A DNA stretch of 6,127 nucleotides, taken from contig JAFOCY010000097.1 of the NCBI GenBank assembly GCA_017380995.1, positions 1-6,127 on the forward strand, in the 5' to 3' direction. Positions within the stretch are counted from its first letter, which is position 1; the number at the start of each line of letters is the position of its first letter. The position numbers were made by a program, and so were the translations under genes. The notes beneath the pieces are model-generated. The model was not told the DNA's origin, searched no databases, and saw only the letters and a program-made list of their open reading frames with translations. Positions 5,873 to 6,127 of the stretch are shown here, piece after piece. Source of the stretch: Oscillibacter sp. Its GTDB lineage: Bacteria > Bacillota > Clostridia > Oscillospirales > Oscillospiraceae.

Positions 5873-6127
5873 TTAGCCCTTCACACCGCCGGCGGTAAGG
5901 CCGCTGGTGAGGTGCTTCTCGATGCACATGAACATGATGACCACGGGCAGAATGGCAAAAATGGAGGCGGCGAAGAGATACTGCCACTCGATCATATTAT
6001 AGCCGTTGAAGATATTGATACCAACAGTCAGGGGCTTGATGGTCTCCGTAGAGATGAGGCACAATGCCACGGTATACTCGTTCCAGGCGTTGATGAAGAT
6101 GAAGATCAGCGTAGTAACGATACCGGG
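5873..6127 (-). CDS. Carbohydrate ABC transporter permease, MalG type, C-terminal part (cut by right edge)
   Basis: 84 residues in frame from the right edge to the TAA at 5875-5873; the start lies outside the window. The fragment begins with PGIVTT, the end of the cytoplasmic EAA loop that contacts the ATPase. Then come a membrane helix with FINAWNEYTVAL, the short outer region with TIKPLTVGI, and the last helix (QYLFAASIFAILPVVIMFM). It ends in the family tail EKHLTSGLTAGGVKG. This is the inner membrane subunit of a CUT1-type sugar importer; partner permease, binding protein and other genes would be expected beyond the right edge. The GTG at 6070 is internal and not a start, because the family sequence continues upstream of it. 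The sugar cannot be inferred. The gene is the last of its operon, since a strong terminator follows it. Confidence 0.95.
   Translation of the reverse strand, partial: PGIVTTLIFIFINAWNEYTVALCLISTETIKPLTVGINIFNGYNMIEWQYLFAASIFAILPVVIMFMCIEKHLTSGLTAGGVKG

Noticed and set aside
1..6127. Mobile element, CRISPR, tRNA or rRNA genes
   Set aside because: No transposase or integrase motif, no regularly spaced repeats, no terminal inverted repeats and no tRNA or rRNA-like sequence were found; base composition looks even along the window.

Overview
The window looks like chromosome from a spore-forming, fairly GC-rich Clostridia bacterium. An Oscillospiraceae-type gut anaerobe is the best guess. The reasons are a full-length Spo0A, strong AAAGGAG/AGGAGG ribosome binding sites, short intergenic gaps with strong hairpin terminators, and GC-rich codons throughout. 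The family-level assignment is inference from these traits; no 16S rRNA or other marker is present.

Layout. (1) Positions 1-3180, plus strand: three consecutive paralogous membrane proteins of the DUF2812 type. The first is cut by the left edge and the other two are complete. The gaps between them are only 14 and 11 bases, so they form one operon. The complete copies share an N-terminal cytoplasmic DUF2812 domain, about five membrane segments and a C-terminal domain predicted to lie outside the membrane. (2) A perfect 13-bp hairpin at 3184-3212 closes this operon and also the convergent gene spo0A. (3) 3222-3986, minus strand: spo0A, the master regulator of sporulation. Its receiver domain has Ala in place of one of the usual paired N-terminal aspartates. 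(4) 3987-4192: a divergent control region with a consensus Spo0A box (TGTCGAA on the minus strand) and a good extended -10 promoter for the next gene. (5) 4193-4771, plus strand: a Nudix hydrolase, followed by a bidirectional terminator. (6) 4853-5767, minus strand: a ketopantoate reductase family enzyme (PanE/ApbA-like) with its own promoter. (7) 5873-6127, minus strand: the C-terminus of a MalG-type sugar ABC transporter permease, ending in a strong terminator whose T-tract runs into the promoter of the reductase gene.

Apart from the DUF2812 operon, the genes look like separate transcription units and do not form a single pathway. The most interesting material is the tandem DUF2812 membrane operon, whose outer domain I do not recognise, and the Spo0A-linked features: the altered acidic pocket, the 0A box between spo0A and the Nudix gene, and the absence of spoIVB upstream of spo0A. 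No RNA genes, CRISPR arrays, insertion sequences or phage genes were seen, and no gene-free stretch exceeds 300 bases.
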